The notes below the pieces were generated by a model. That model saw only the letters and a program-made list of their open reading frames with translations. It was not told where the DNA came from and did not search any database. A DNA stretch of 64,000 nt from Amycolatopsis eburnea (GTDB lineage: Bacteria > Actinomycetota > Actinomycetes > Mycobacteriales > Pseudonocardiaceae): the NCBI RefSeq assembly GCF_003937945.1, contig NZ_RSEC01000048.1, positions 186,001 through 250,000 on the forward strand. The letters are read 5' to 3'. Made by a program: the position numbers and the translations under genes. Below are positions 8,593 through 16,792 of the stretch, piece by piece; the first letter of the stretch is position 1, and each line of letters starts with the position of its first letter.

Positions 8593-9477
8593 ATGTCCAC
8601 GACACCGGTCATCGACGTCGATCGCCTCACCCTCACCTACGGCGGCTTCCCCGCCGTGAAAGACCTTTCGTTCCAAGTGGATCGCGGGGAGCTGTACGCC
8701 CTGCTCGGCACGAACGGCGCCGGCAAGACCTCGACCCTGGAGACGGTCGAAGGCCACCGCGCGCCCACCTCGGGTGCCGTGCGGGTGTTCGGGAAGGACC
8801 CCCGCGACCGCGCCGCCGTCCGCCCGCGGCTGGGGATCATGCTCCAGGAGAGCGGGTTTTCCGCGGATCTGACCGTGCGCGAGACCGTCGGGCTGGTCGG
8901 GCGGCTCACCGGGCGGCACGACGACGCCGGGCGCCTGCTCGGCGTGGCCGGCCTCACCGGCAAGGCGGCCACCAGGGTCGGGCAGCTTTCGGGCGGGGAG
9001 AAGCGGCGGCTCGACTTCGCCACCGCCGTCTACGGCACGCCCGAGCTGGTCTTCCTCGACGAACCCACCACCGGCCTCGACATCCAGTCGCGGGACGCGC
9101 TCTGGGACGCCGTCGACCGGCTGCGCGAGGACGGCTCCACCGTCGTGCTCACCACGCACTACCTCGAGGAAGCCCAGCAGCGCGCCGACCGCATCGGGCT
9201 CATGCACCAGGGCACCCTGCACCGCGAAGGCACTGTCACCGAGCTGACCAGGACGCTGCCCTCGACCATCCACTTCGGACTCCCGCCGCACGCGCCGTCG
9301 CCGCCGCTGCTCGCCACGCGGGGTGTGGACGGCAAGTTCCTCGTCGAGACCTTCGGCCTGCAGAAGGACCTGCACACGCTGCTCGCCTGGGCGCAGGACC
9401 AGGCCGTGGAGCTGCTCGACCTGCAGGCCGGGCCGACGCGGCTCGACGACGTCTTCCGCGCCATCGAAAACTCCTGA
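8593..9477 (+). CDS. ABC transporter ATP-binding protein (exporter type)
   Basis: 294 residues from ATG 8593. Walker A is LLGTNGAGKTSTLE, the Q-loop MLQESGFSADLTVRET, the signature LSGGEKRRLDFA, Walker B LVFLDEPTTGLD and the switch His in LTTHYLEEAQQRADR. The 60-residue C-terminal extension is typical of DrrA/CcmA-like exporters. It pairs with the permease starting 11 bases after its stop. An in-frame ATG at 8542 would add 17 unconserved residues and was rejected. The divergent kinase/regulator pair suggests induction by a membrane-active compound; the substrate is unknown. Confidence 0.93.
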   Translation: MSTTPVIDVDRLTLTYGGFPAVKDLSFQVDRGELYALLGTNGAGKTSTLETVEGHRAPTSGAVRVFGKDPRDRAAVRPRLGIMLQESGFSADLTVRETVGLVGRLTGRHDDAGRLLGVAGLTGKAATRVGQLSGGEKRRLDFATAVYGTPELVFLDEPTTGLDIQSRDALWDAVDRLREDGSTVVLTTHYLEEAQQRADRIGLMHQGTLHREGTVTELTRTLPSTIHFGLPPHAPSPPLLATRGVDGKFLVETFGLQKDLHTLLAWAQDQAVELLDLQAGPTRLDDVFRAIENS

Positions 9478-9488
9478 GAGGACGAGCC

Positions 9489-10208
9489 ATGTTGACGATC
9501 GCTCGCGGCGAGCTGATCCAGCTCTTCCGGAACCGGCTCGTGCTGGTCACCGCCCTGGTGCTGCCGGCGGCGCTCAGCGCGTTCTTCATCGCCCGGCACG
9601 ACGTCTTCACCGAGGTGGGGAGCCTCGGCTACATCGCCACGCTGACGTTGTTCTTCGTGCTGGGCATCGGCCTCTACACCACGACGGTGACGACGCTGGC
9701 CGCCCGCCGCCAGAACCTGTTCCTCAAGCGGCTGCGCTCGACCGCGGCCGGCGACGCCGGGATCCTCGGCGGGCTGCTGCTGCCGGTCACCGCGATCGCG
9801 GTGGTCCAGATCGCCGTGCTGCTCGCGGTGCTGGCCGTGGTCACCGGGAGGCCGGCGAACCCGCTGCTGCTGGCCGCCGCCGTCGTGGCCAGCGTGGTGA
9901 TGATGCTCGCGCTGGGCCTGGCCACGGCCGGGCTGACGAACTCGCCAGAACACGCGCAGGTGACCACGCTGCCGGTCAGCGTCGGCGTGATCGCGGTGGC
10001 CGGCTGGGTCGGGCTCACCGGCACCGGCGAACTGACGCTGCTCAAGCGCCTGCTGCCCGGCGGATCCGCGGCCGAGCTGGTGCTCGACGCGTGGAACGGC
10101 GGGAAGCCCGCCGCCGATTCCCTGCTCCTCTTCGCCCCGACCCTCGCCTGGGTCTTCGTCGCGGTCGTGCTCGCGACGCGCCTCTTCCGCTGGGAACCGC
10201 GCCGCTGA
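9489..10208 (+). CDS. ABC-2 type transporter permease
   Basis: 239 residues, ATG 9489, preceded by an AGAGGA ribosome site. About six hydrophobic helices are visible, including LVLVTALVLPAALSAFFIA, YIATLTLFFVLGIGLYTTTV and the C-terminal SLLLFAPTLAWVFVAVVLATRLF. A loop (AARRQNLFLKRLRSTAAG) between helices 2 and 3 is typical of ABC-2 permeases. It forms the membrane half of the exporter with the preceding ATPase. The next gene starts 26 bases downstream and may be cotranscribed. Confidence 0.9.
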   Translation: MLTIARGELIQLFRNRLVLVTALVLPAALSAFFIARHDVFTEVGSLGYIATLTLFFVLGIGLYTTTVTTLAARRQNLFLKRLRSTAAGDAGILGGLLLPVTAIAVVQIAVLLAVLAVVTGRPANPLLLAAAVVASVVMMLALGLATAGLTNSPEHAQVTTLPVSVGVIAVAGWVGLTGTGELTLLKRLLPGGSAAELVLDAWNGGKPAADSLLLFAPTLAWVFVAVVLATRLFRWEPRR

Positions 10209-10234
10209 GCGCGGTGCGAACGAAAGGAATTCCG

Positions 10235-11668
10235 ATGCGCAAAGCCTTGCTGGTGGCCGCGATCGCCGTGCTCGGCGCGACGACCGCCGTCCCCGCCGCC
10301 TCCGCCGCACCGGCCACTGTGGACTGGGGAGCGTGCCCGGCCGGGGCGTTCCCGACGCCGGACCTGCAGTGCACGACGATGAAGGTCCCGCTGGACTACC
10401 GGGAGCCGGACGGGCGGACGATCGACGTCGCCGTGTCGCGCCTGCCGAGCAAGAACCCGGCGAAGCGGCGGGGCGTGCTGCTGACCAACCCGGGCGGCCC
10501 CGGCGGCGGTGGCCTGGACTACCCGCAGCTGCTGAAGTACGTGAAGCTGCCCCAGGAAGTGCTCGACGCCTACGACATCATCGGGTTCGACCCGCGCGGG
10601 GTCGCGCACAGCACGCCGGTGACGTGCGACCTGACACCGGAGCAGATCGCGGTCGGCAACCTGCCGTACGCGAACGGCCCGGCCGACGTCGTGAAGCAGG
10701 CCGCGCTCGCGAAGAGGGAAGCCGCGCAGTGCGCCGGGTCGAAGACCGGGTCGCTGCTGCCGTACCTCACCACGGCGAACACCGCGCGGGACATGGACCG
10801 CATCCGGACGGCGCTCGGCGAAGCGAAGGTGTCGTTCCTGGGCGCGTCCTACGGGACCTACCTCGGCGCGGTGTACACGACGCTGTTCCCCGGGCGCAGC
10901 GACCGGGTCGTGCTGGACAGCAGCCTCGGGCCGGGCGGCTACGACATCGACGCGATGCGCGGCTTCGGGCGGGGCATGGAGGACCGGTTCCCCGACTTCG
11001 CGGCCTTCGCGGCGAAGCACCCGGAGTACGGGCTGGGCACGACGCCTTCGCAGGTCACGGCCAAGTTCCACGAGCTGGCCGCGCGGCTGGACCGCACGCC
11101 GGTAGACGGCATCACGGGCTCGGTCTTCCGCGGCCTGACGTTCGAAGGCCTGTACTCGACGGACCTCACGAAGCTCGCCGAGGACTGGCAGGGGCTCGAG
11201 CAGGGCCGGGCCCCGAAGCCGCCGTCGGAACCGGTGACGGGGGTGGAAAACCTGCTGGCGTCCCGGTTCGCGGTGATCTGCGGCGACTCGGCGTGGCCGC
11301 GCTCGATCGCGAGCTACCAGCTGGACGTCGCGGTCGACCGCGTCCGGTACCCGCTGCTCGGCGCGGCGAGCGCGAACATCGCGGCGTGCGCGTACTGGGC
11401 ACCGCCCGCCGAGCCGCGGGTGCGGATCACCGACCACGGCCCGGCGAACGTGCTGATGGTGCAGAACCAGCGTGACCCGGGCACGCCGTTGTCCGGCGCC
11501 CGCAAGCTGCGCGCGGCGTTCGGCGAGCGCGCCCGGATGATCACGATCGACCAGGGTGGGCACGGGGCCTACCTGTTCACGCCGAGCAAGTGCGGGAACA
11601 CCCTCGTGACCGGCTACCTGGTGAGCGGCAAGCGGCCGGCCGACACGTTCTGCGCCGCGGGAAGCTGA
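10235..11668 (+). CDS. Secreted alpha/beta hydrolase, tripeptidyl-aminopeptidase (SlpD/E, TAP-like) family
   Basis: 477 residues from ATG 10235 with a GAAAGGAA ribosome site. The signal peptide is MRKALLVAAIAVLGATTAVPAASA. The fold shows an oxyanion region TNPGGPGGGGLDY, nucleophile Ser in GASYGTYLGAV, a TAP-like C-terminal domain with the acid in NQRDPGTPL, and His in GGHGAYLF, followed by a Cys pair near the end. Family members remove N-terminal tripeptides or act as mycelium-associated peptidases; which applies here is not visible. It may be cotranscribed with the ABC genes and ends at a strong bidirectional hairpin. Confidence 0.9.
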   Translation: MRKALLVAAIAVLGATTAVPAASAAPATVDWGACPAGAFPTPDLQCTTMKVPLDYREPDGRTIDVAVSRLPSKNPAKRRGVLLTNPGGPGGGGLDYPQLLKYVKLPQEVLDAYDIIGFDPRGVAHSTPVTCDLTPEQIAVGNLPYANGPADVVKQAALAKREAAQCAGSKTGSLLPYLTTANTARDMDRIRTALGEAKVSFLGASYGTYLGAVYTTLFPGRSDRVVLDSSLGPGGYDIDAMRGFGRGMEDRFPDFAAFAAKHPEYGLGTTPSQVTAKFHELAARLDRTPVDGITGSVFRGLTFEGLYSTDLTKLAEDWQGLEQGRAPKPPSEPVTGVENLLASRFAVICGDSAWPRSIASYQLDVAVDRVRYPLLGAASANIAACAYWAPPAEPRVRITDHGPANVLMVQNQRDPGTPLSGARKLRAAFGERARMITIDQGGHGAYLFTPSKCGNTLVTGYLVSGKRPADTFCAAGS

Positions 11669-11676
11669 TCGTGGGC

Positions 11677-11711
11677 GGCGGTGCCACCCCGTCCCCTGGG
11701 GTGGCACCGCC
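11677..11711. terminator. Bidirectional terminator between convergent genes
   Basis: A perfect 14-bp inverted repeat (arms 11677-11690 and 11698-11711, 7-base loop) lies between the convergent stops of the hydrolase and the sedolisin fusion. Confidence 0.85.
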
Positions 11712-11719
11712 TCTTCGGG

Positions 11720-14668
11720 TCAGCCGAAGACGAACCAGAAGAACGCCGCGGTGGCCTTCTTCCCGGCCGCGTCGGTGACCGTGACCGTGACTTGCCTGCT
11801 GTCCGCGCGCGACGGCGTCCCGGACACGACGCCGCTCGCCGCCTCGAGGGTCAGGCCGGGAGCCAGTGCCGTCGACGACCACCTGTACGGCGTCGCACCG
11901 CCGGAGGCCTGCAGTGGCAGGTTCACCGCCTGGCCCACGCGGCTGTTCTGCGTGCCCGGGTTGGCGAGCTTCAGCTCCGCGGTCGGGCCGCCGGTGACCG
12001 TCAGGCTGTAGTGCGCCGTCTGCGTGGACTTCGCGCTCCGGCCGGAGATCGTGACGTCGTAGGTCCCGGCCGGGCTGCTCGCGCTGGTGGTGATGGTGAG
12101 CGTCGAGTGCCCGCCGACGTCGAGGCTCGCCGGGCTGAACGCCGCCGTCGCGCCCGAGGGCAGGCCCGACGCCGACAGGGTGATCGCGCCGGACGGCGGC
12201 GGGGTGTCCCCGCCCGGCAGGTGCGGGGCGATGTCGGCCGCGTAGGTCGAGACCCGGGCGTACACGGCGTACCAGTCGCACGAGGTCGACATCCACGAGA
12301 ACACGCCGACGACGGTGTTGCCGACCAGGTACGGGCCGCCGCTGTCGCCGACGCACGCGCTCGCGTGGTGGTCGGCGTAACCCGTGCAGAGCATCGCCGG
12401 CGTCTTGTACTCCTCCTGTCCCTGGTTGTCGGTGTACTTGCCCTTGCACGCGCTGTCCGCGACGACCGGGATGTCGGCCTGGCGCAGCACGGTGCTGTAG
12501 GTGTTGGCGGCGGTCTGCCCCCACCCGATCGACAGGCCCTTCGTGCCCGCGCCGTCCAGGTTCGGGTCGGTGTTCAGCTTCGGGTAGGTGATCCCGACCG
12601 GGACCGGCACGTCCTTGTCGAGGGTGACGACCGCGATGTCCGCGCCGATCCGCCAGTCCGTGTAGTCCGGGTGGACCCACTGCGACGCGATTTCCGCGGT
12701 GGTGCCGGTGTCCTTCGTCAGGTCGTCGGCGCCGTAGACGAACCACTTGTGGCCGGCCTTCTCCAGCAGGCAGTGCGCGGCCAGCAGCACGGTGTGCGGC
12801 CCGAACAGCGTGCCCGTGCAGGACTGCTGCCCGGGGAAGGCCGAACCTTCGCGGCGCATCGAGATGATGAACGGGTGGGCGGCCGTCGTCGTGGGGGTGC
12901 CACCGACGATGCCCGAGGACGCCGGAGCGGCCGCGGTGACCGTCGTGCTCACCGAACTCCCCGCGGCGACGCTGCCCGAGGCCGGCGAGGCGGACAGCGT
13001 GAAGTCGCCGGTGGGCGGCGGGGTGTCCCCGCCGCCGAGCAGTTTCGCGCCCAGTGCGTCGGCCTTGGGCGAACCCCAGCCGGTGCACAGGTCGTAGCCG
13101 GTGCCGGCGTTGTAGGTGCCGTTGCCGCCCGATGTCACGTCGTGGAACGTCGAGGCGTAGTCGGCCGAACCGGCGATCTTGTAGATGTTCGGGTTCAGCT
13201 GCCCGAGCCGGGATTTCCCGCCGCCGAGGGACTTCTGGTTCAGCATGGCGACGTAGCCGGCCCACAGCGGGGAGGACAGGCTGGTGCCGCCGACGTCCTG
13301 CCAGCCGCCGTTCATGTACACCGAAAGCGCGCCGGCGCCGTAGTCGGCCAGCAGCGAGACGTCGGGCACCGAGCGGTACTGGTTGGTGCCGGGCTGCCAG
13401 TCCGGGCGGGCGTAGATCTTCGAATAGCCGCCGCCCGAGCGCGTGTTGCCGCTGCTGCCTTGGTTCCAGCACGACTCGGCCTGCCAGGTGCCCGCGCTGT
13501 CGGACGTCCGCAGCTGCGTGCCGCCGACGCCGGTGAACAGCGGGTCGCTGGCCGGGAAGTCGGCCTGGATCGTGCGGTTGTCCCCCTGGTAGCCACAGCC
13601 GGTGGCGCCCCAGTCGCCGGACGCCGAGAGCATCGTCACGCCCTGGGCGGCGAGCTGCGTGTAGGAGTCGTGCGAGGCCGCGATCGGGTCGGCTTCGCAG
13701 ATTTCGCCGTTGAGCCAGGACCCCGACAGGATGGTGATCTTGTTGTCGGAGGCGATCTTCGCCATCTCGTGCACCCACGCCTGGTCGGAGTTGGGCGCGG
13801 AGTAGACGACCTGCTTCGCCTTCGGCGCGGTGGCGGCGACGGCCTGGATGTCGAGCGTGACCTCCAGCTGGTCGCTGCCGGGGTTCGGCACGCCGCCGTC
13901 GACCTTCACGAGCTCGGGCGTCACGGCCGGCTGCTTGAAGTACTGCGTCCAGGCGTCGATGTCGGCCTGCTTGAAGGTGTCGAACTCGATCAGCCCGACG
14001 GTCTCGCCCGAGCCGTCGTAGCTGCCGGACAGGCCGGTCATGCTGTAGGCGGTCCGCAGCTGGGCCGGGGTGTAGCCGCCGCCCGGTCCCCCGGGGCCCG
14101 CGGGTGACCCCGCGCGGTGCGCGGCGGGCCGGTTCGTCAGGCCGGTGACCCCGCGGACGAGGGTCGCGACGTCGGCCGGGACCGCGACACCCTTGGTGGC
14201 GTTGAAGAACCGGGTCCCGGTGGCCGCGCGGAAGCCGGAAAGGGAAGTCGTGAAGGCGCTTTCCACCGCGGCCGGCGGGCCGGACGCCGTGACGACCTGC
14301 CGGTTGCCGGTGACGTCCTCGACGCGCAGCCCCTTGCCGGTCAGGTAGTCCCGCACCCGGTCGACCGACGCCTGCGCCGGGCCGAACCGCTCGGTGTACT
14401 CCGTGGCGCTCAGGTAGCGGTGGTACAGCGGGGAAGCCGGGTCCGCCGTGGCGGCGACGTACTTCTCGGCACCGGCCGCGTCGCGGGGCTTCAGCGCCAC
14501 GGAGACGGTGACGCGCCCGGGCAGCGCCGAGGAGTCGGCGGTGGCGCCGGCCGGGACGGCGGGTGCCGTGCCCAGCGGGACGAGCGGGGGTGGGGCCGCC
14601 GCGGCCTGTGGTGGGGAAAAGGCCGCCGTCGCCAGGAAGGCGGCCACGAGCAGGGAAGGCTTTCGCAT
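11720..14668 (-). CDS. Secreted double protease: sedolisin (S53) with an inserted trypsin-like (S1) domain
   Basis: 982 residues; signal peptide MRKPSLLVAAFLATAAFSPPQA. Residues 45-190 are a sedolisin propeptide. Residues 200-545 are the S53 domain with Glu269 and Asp273 (DQLEVTLDIQA), Asp352 (SASGDWGATG), Ser463 (GGTSLSSPLW) and a C-terminal calcium-site-like loop (DVTSGGNGTYNAGTGYD). A linker and the first strands of an Ig-like domain follow. Residues 587-815 are an S1 protease beginning IVGGTP, with His632 (LAAHC), Asp677 (GADIAVV) and Ser776 (GDSGGP). The Ig-like domain then resumes (ITLSASGLPSGATA) and a second Ig-like domain ends the protein. The trypsin-189 equivalent is Ser770, so specificity is unlikely to be Arg/Lys. 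The start at 14668 has GGAG 8 bases upstream; an in-frame start 32 codons earlier would bury the signal peptide. It lies behind a helix-turn-helix gene. Confidence 0.93.
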   Translation of the reverse strand: MRKPSLLVAAFLATAAFSPPQAAAAPPPLVPLGTAPAVPAGATADSSALPGRVTVSVALKPRDAAGAEKYVAATADPASPLYHRYLSATEYTERFGPAQASVDRVRDYLTGKGLRVEDVTGNRQVVTASGPPAAVESAFTTSLSGFRAATGTRFFNATKGVAVPADVATLVRGVTGLTNRPAAHRAGSPAGPGGPGGGYTPAQLRTAYSMTGLSGSYDGSGETVGLIEFDTFKQADIDAWTQYFKQPAVTPELVKVDGGVPNPGSDQLEVTLDIQAVAATAPKAKQVVYSAPNSDQAWVHEMAKIASDNKITILSGSWLNGEICEADPIAASHDSYTQLAAQGVTMLSASGDWGATGCGYQGDNRTIQADFPASDPLFTGVGGTQLRTSDSAGTWQAESCWNQGSSGNTRSGGGYSKIYARPDWQPGTNQYRSVPDVSLLADYGAGALSVYMNGGWQDVGGTSLSSPLWAGYVAMLNQKSLGGGKSRLGQLNPNIYKIAGSADYASTFHDVTSGGNGTYNAGTGYDLCTGWGSPKADALGAKLLGGGDTPPPTGDFTLSASPASGSVAAGSSVSTTVTAAAPASSGIVGGTPTTTAAHPFIISMRREGSAFPGQQSCTGTLFGPHTVLLAAHCLLEKAGHKWFVYGADDLTKDTGTTAEIASQWVHPDYTDWRIGADIAVVTLDKDVPVPVGITYPKLNTDPNLDGAGTKGLSIGWGQTAANTYSTVLRQADIPVVADSACKGKYTDNQGQEEYKTPAMLCTGYADHHASACVGDSGGPYLVGNTVVGVFSWMSTSCDWYAVYARVSTYAADIAPHLPGGDTPPPSGAITLSASGLPSGATAAFSPASLDVGGHSTLTITTSASSPAGTYDVTISGRSAKSTQTAHYSLTVTGGPTAELKLANPGTQNSRVGQAVNLPLQASGGATPYRWSSTALAPGLTLEAASGVVSGTPSRADSRQVTVTVTDAAGKKATAAFFWFVFG

Positions 14669-14703
14669 GGGCTGCTCCGGGTGTGAGGAGGGAAACCGCT
14701 CCA

Positions 14704-14806
14704 CGCACGCTAAGAACGCCGTCGCCGGTGGCTCCAGCGGAAGTGGAAACCCCGCCCCGGCCACGGGAAAGCCCCAGGTCGGGCGCCCGCGTCCACAGAA
14801 TTGCCG
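14704..14806 (-). promoter_or_regulatory. Promoter region of the sedolisin fusion, paralogous to 16650-16749
   Basis: Reading on the minus strand from the base after the HTH stop codon, GCAATTCTGTG occurs at positions 3-13, GCCCGACC at 23-30, CCAC at 61-64 and a -10 hexamer TAGCGT at 95-100 (14707-14712). The same elements occur at the same offsets, without gaps, downstream of the second HTH gene; I count 61 of 100 positions identical by eye. The leader from -10 to the ATG is 38 bases. Regulatory use is inferred. Confidence 0.6.
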
Positions 14807-15676
14807 CTACCACGTCCAGCTGGTGCCGACGATCCCGGCGCGCAGGTCGCGCGCCGCCAGCGTCACGGCGTGGTCCGCGCCCAGCCGCAGCCGTTCGACG
14901 TGCCGGCGGGGCGCGGCGAGGTCGCGCTGGACGAACCGGCGCACGCACGACGGCGCGTCCCGGCCGAACCGGAGCTCGCAGGTGTAGAGCGACGTCGGCC
15001 GGGTCAGCCGGCGGTGGTAGCCGTGCACCGCCCGGCCGGGCGGGAACACCAGCTCGTACGCCACCGCGGCGACGTCGCCGGCGGCCAGCTCGCGGTCGAA
15101 GACCAGCTCGCCGACCACCAGCCCGGTCGCGGTGTCGGCGCGGGTGCGGCCCAGCCGGCAGCAGTCCACGGCGGCGAACCGCGGCGCGCGGCGGGCGAGG
15201 TCTTCGGTCTGGTAGTAGGTCAGCATCCGGGTCACGCCGTCGACGGCGGCCTCGGCGACCAGCCGCACGCGCAGCCGGCGCTCCTGGCGTTCGTCCACCA
15301 CCAGCTGGTCGTGGACCGACCAGAGCCGCAGCTGGTCCTCCGGCGGCGGCTTGAGCTCCAGGGAGACCGGCCGGACGGACAGCCACAGCCGGCGCCGTTC
15401 CCGCAGCGGCGCGCGCGGCAGCGGGGGCGACGGCCGTTCCCCCGGGCCCAGCAGCGCCGTCAGCGTGCCGGGCGCCAGGTCCAGCACCTCCTCGAGCTCG
15501 ACGACCGCCCGCAGCGACGTCTCGCGCCCGGGCCGGGAGCGCCCGTGCCGCCAGTACGCCAGCGCGCTGCGCGAAACCGGCACCCCACGGGCGGCGAGGT
15601 GCTCGCGCAGGCGGTCCAGGGTCAGGCCCGCGTCGCTGATGGCCGCGTCGAGCGCGCCGGCGAACGATTCGTCCAC
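14807..15676 (-). CDS. Helix-turn-helix protein with conserved uncharacterised C-terminal domain (paralogue A)
   Basis: 289 residues from GTG 15676. Residues 1-80 form an XRE-like HTH (LDRLREHLAARGVPVSRSALAYWRHGRSRPGRETS, then VVELEEVLDLAPGTLTALLGP). Residues 90-289 form a domain I do not recognise, with conserved stretches LWSVHDQLVVDE, LVAEAAVDGVTRMLTYYQ, YELVFPPGRAVHGYHRRLTRP and a terminal GTSWTW. No signal peptide or membrane helix is seen. It aligns over its whole length with the divergent gene at 15762. The next gene on the same strand, 138 bases away, is the secreted sedolisin fusion. A DNA-binding regulator sensing through the C-terminal domain is the natural reading, but the family function is unknown to me. 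Confidence 0.75.
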   Translation of the reverse strand: MDESFAGALDAAISDAGLTLDRLREHLAARGVPVSRSALAYWRHGRSRPGRETSLRAVVELEEVLDLAPGTLTALLGPGERPSPPLPRAPLRERRRLWLSVRPVSLELKPPPEDQLRLWSVHDQLVVDERQERRLRVRLVAEAAVDGVTRMLTYYQTEDLARRAPRFAAVDCCRLGRTRADTATGLVVGELVFDRELAAGDVAAVAYELVFPPGRAVHGYHRRLTRPTSLYTCELRFGRDAPSCVRRFVQRDLAAPRRHVERLRLGADHAVTLAARDLRAGIVGTSWTW

Positions 15677-15701
15677 CTCCCCACCTTCACCGGCGGCGCG
15701 C

Positions 15702-15711
15702 GGTCCGGACC
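15702..15711. promoter_or_regulatory. Palindrome between the divergent HTH paralogues
   Basis: GGTCCGGACC, a perfect 10-bp palindrome in the 85-base gap between the two divergent HTH genes. It is placed to act on both promoters. At this GC content a chance palindrome of this size is possible. Confidence 0.3.
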
Positions 15712-15761
15712 AGCGCCTTTAGTCGGTTCCGAAACCCGGCGCGGGTGATCATCCTGGAGGG

Positions 15762-16649
15762 GTGACTCGGTCGCTTCCGGGATCGTTCGCGGTCACGCTG
15801 GACGCCGCGATCGACGAATCCGGGCTGTCGCTCGATCGGCTCCAGCACCACCTGGCCGCGCGGGGAGTGCGCCTGTCGCGCTCGGCGCTGTCCTACTGGC
15901 GACGGGGTCGCTCGCAGCCCGAACGCGAGACGTCGATGGTCGCCGTCACGCACCTGGAAGCGGTGCTGGGCCTGGCGGCGGGCACGCTGACCTCGCGGCT
16001 CGGGCCGAAGGCCCCGCGGGGTCGCTGGCTGGGCGAGCCCGCGTGCCGGATCGAGCGCCGCCGGCTGTGGCCGGAGCTGCGGGCGCTGTCCGGTGAGCTG
16101 AAACCGCCGCCGGACGGCCAGGTGTCGTTCTGGTCGATCCACGACCGCATGCTGCTCGACGAACGCGGCGGCGAGCGCGCCCTGCAGGTCAGGATGGTCG
16201 CCGAAGCGGCCGTCGACGGCGTGGACCGGATGATGACCTACTACCAGGCGGACGGGCCGCTGACCGCCGACCCGGCCTACCACCGCGTCCGGTTCGCCCG
16301 GCTCGGGCGGGTCGGCGTGGACCGCGGCACCGGCATGGTCGCCGGCGAGCTGCGCCTGGACCACCCGCTGGCCCTGGGCGAGGTGGCCGTCGTGGAGTAC
16401 GAGATCCGGTTCCCGCCCGGGCCGCCCATCGACCACTACCACCGGCGGTTCACCCGCCCGGTGCCCGAGTACGTCTGCCAGGTGCACTTCGGCCCGCGCG
16501 TACCCGGCAGCGTCCGGTCGTTCGAACAGCGCGGGCTCGGCGGCCCCGAGCACCCCGGCACGCCGTTGCCGGTCGGCGCCACCCACGTGGCCACGCTGGC
16601 GCTGCGCGACGTCCGCCCCGGCATCCGCGGCGCCGGCTGGCGGTGGTGA
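15762..16649 (+). CDS. Helix-turn-helix protein with conserved uncharacterised C-terminal domain (paralogue B)
   Basis: 295 residues from a GTG with GGAGG just upstream. The N-terminal HTH is LDRLQHHLAARGVRLSRSALSYWRRGRSQPERETS, followed by a leucine-rich helix pair. The C-terminal domain repeats the motifs of paralogue A: FWSIHDRMLLDE, VRMVAEAAVDGVDRMMTYYQ, YEIRFPPGPPIDHYHRRFTRP, YVCQVHFG and terminal GAGWRW. The shared motifs in both halves show that the pair arose by duplication. Downstream on the same strand, 143 bases away, is a secreted CHAP peptidase, again behind the conserved promoter-like segment. Confidence 0.75.
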   Translation: MTRSLPGSFAVTLDAAIDESGLSLDRLQHHLAARGVRLSRSALSYWRRGRSQPERETSMVAVTHLEAVLGLAAGTLTSRLGPKAPRGRWLGEPACRIERRRLWPELRALSGELKPPPDGQVSFWSIHDRMLLDERGGERALQVRMVAEAAVDGVDRMMTYYQADGPLTADPAYHRVRFARLGRVGVDRGTGMVAGELRLDHPLALGEVAVVEYEIRFPPGPPIDHYHRRFTRPVPEYVCQVHFGPRVPGSVRSFEQRGLGGPEHPGTPLPVGATHVATLALRDVRPGIRGAGWRW

Positions 16650-16749
16650 CCGCAATTCTGTGAACACCACGGCCCGACCAGGGGTTTCGGGACAGCCAGA
16701 GCGGGTCGTCCACAAAGGTCTGGGCCACTGCTGATCTTGCTCCTACCGT
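16650..16749 (+). promoter_or_regulatory. Promoter region of the CHAP gene, paralogous to 14704-14806
   Basis: The first 100 bases after the stop of paralogue B carry GCAATTCTGTG (offset 3), GCCCGACC (23), CCAC (61) and a -10 hexamer TACCGT at offset 95-100 (16744-16749). These are exactly the offsets seen behind paralogue A. The leader to the CHAP ATG is 43 bases with an AAAGGGG ribosome site. A poor -35 suggests an activator is needed; this is inference. Confidence 0.6.
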
Positions 16750-16792
16750 CGGTCGGGTCTTCTCCTCCCCCGCACCGGAAAGGGGCACCACC

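Noticed and set aside
12337..12900. Trypsin segment as a separate gene within the sedolisin gene
   Set aside because: It is in the same frame as the sedolisin with no start, stop or ribosome site at its borders, so it is one chain.
11681..14107. 808-codon plus-strand frame opposite the sedolisin fusion
   Set aside because: Shadow frame; all catalytic motifs are on the other strand.
11577..15386. 1269-codon minus-strand frame across the sedolisin and HTH genes
   Set aside because: It crosses two real genes out of frame and shows only low-complexity Arg/Pro/Gly sequence.
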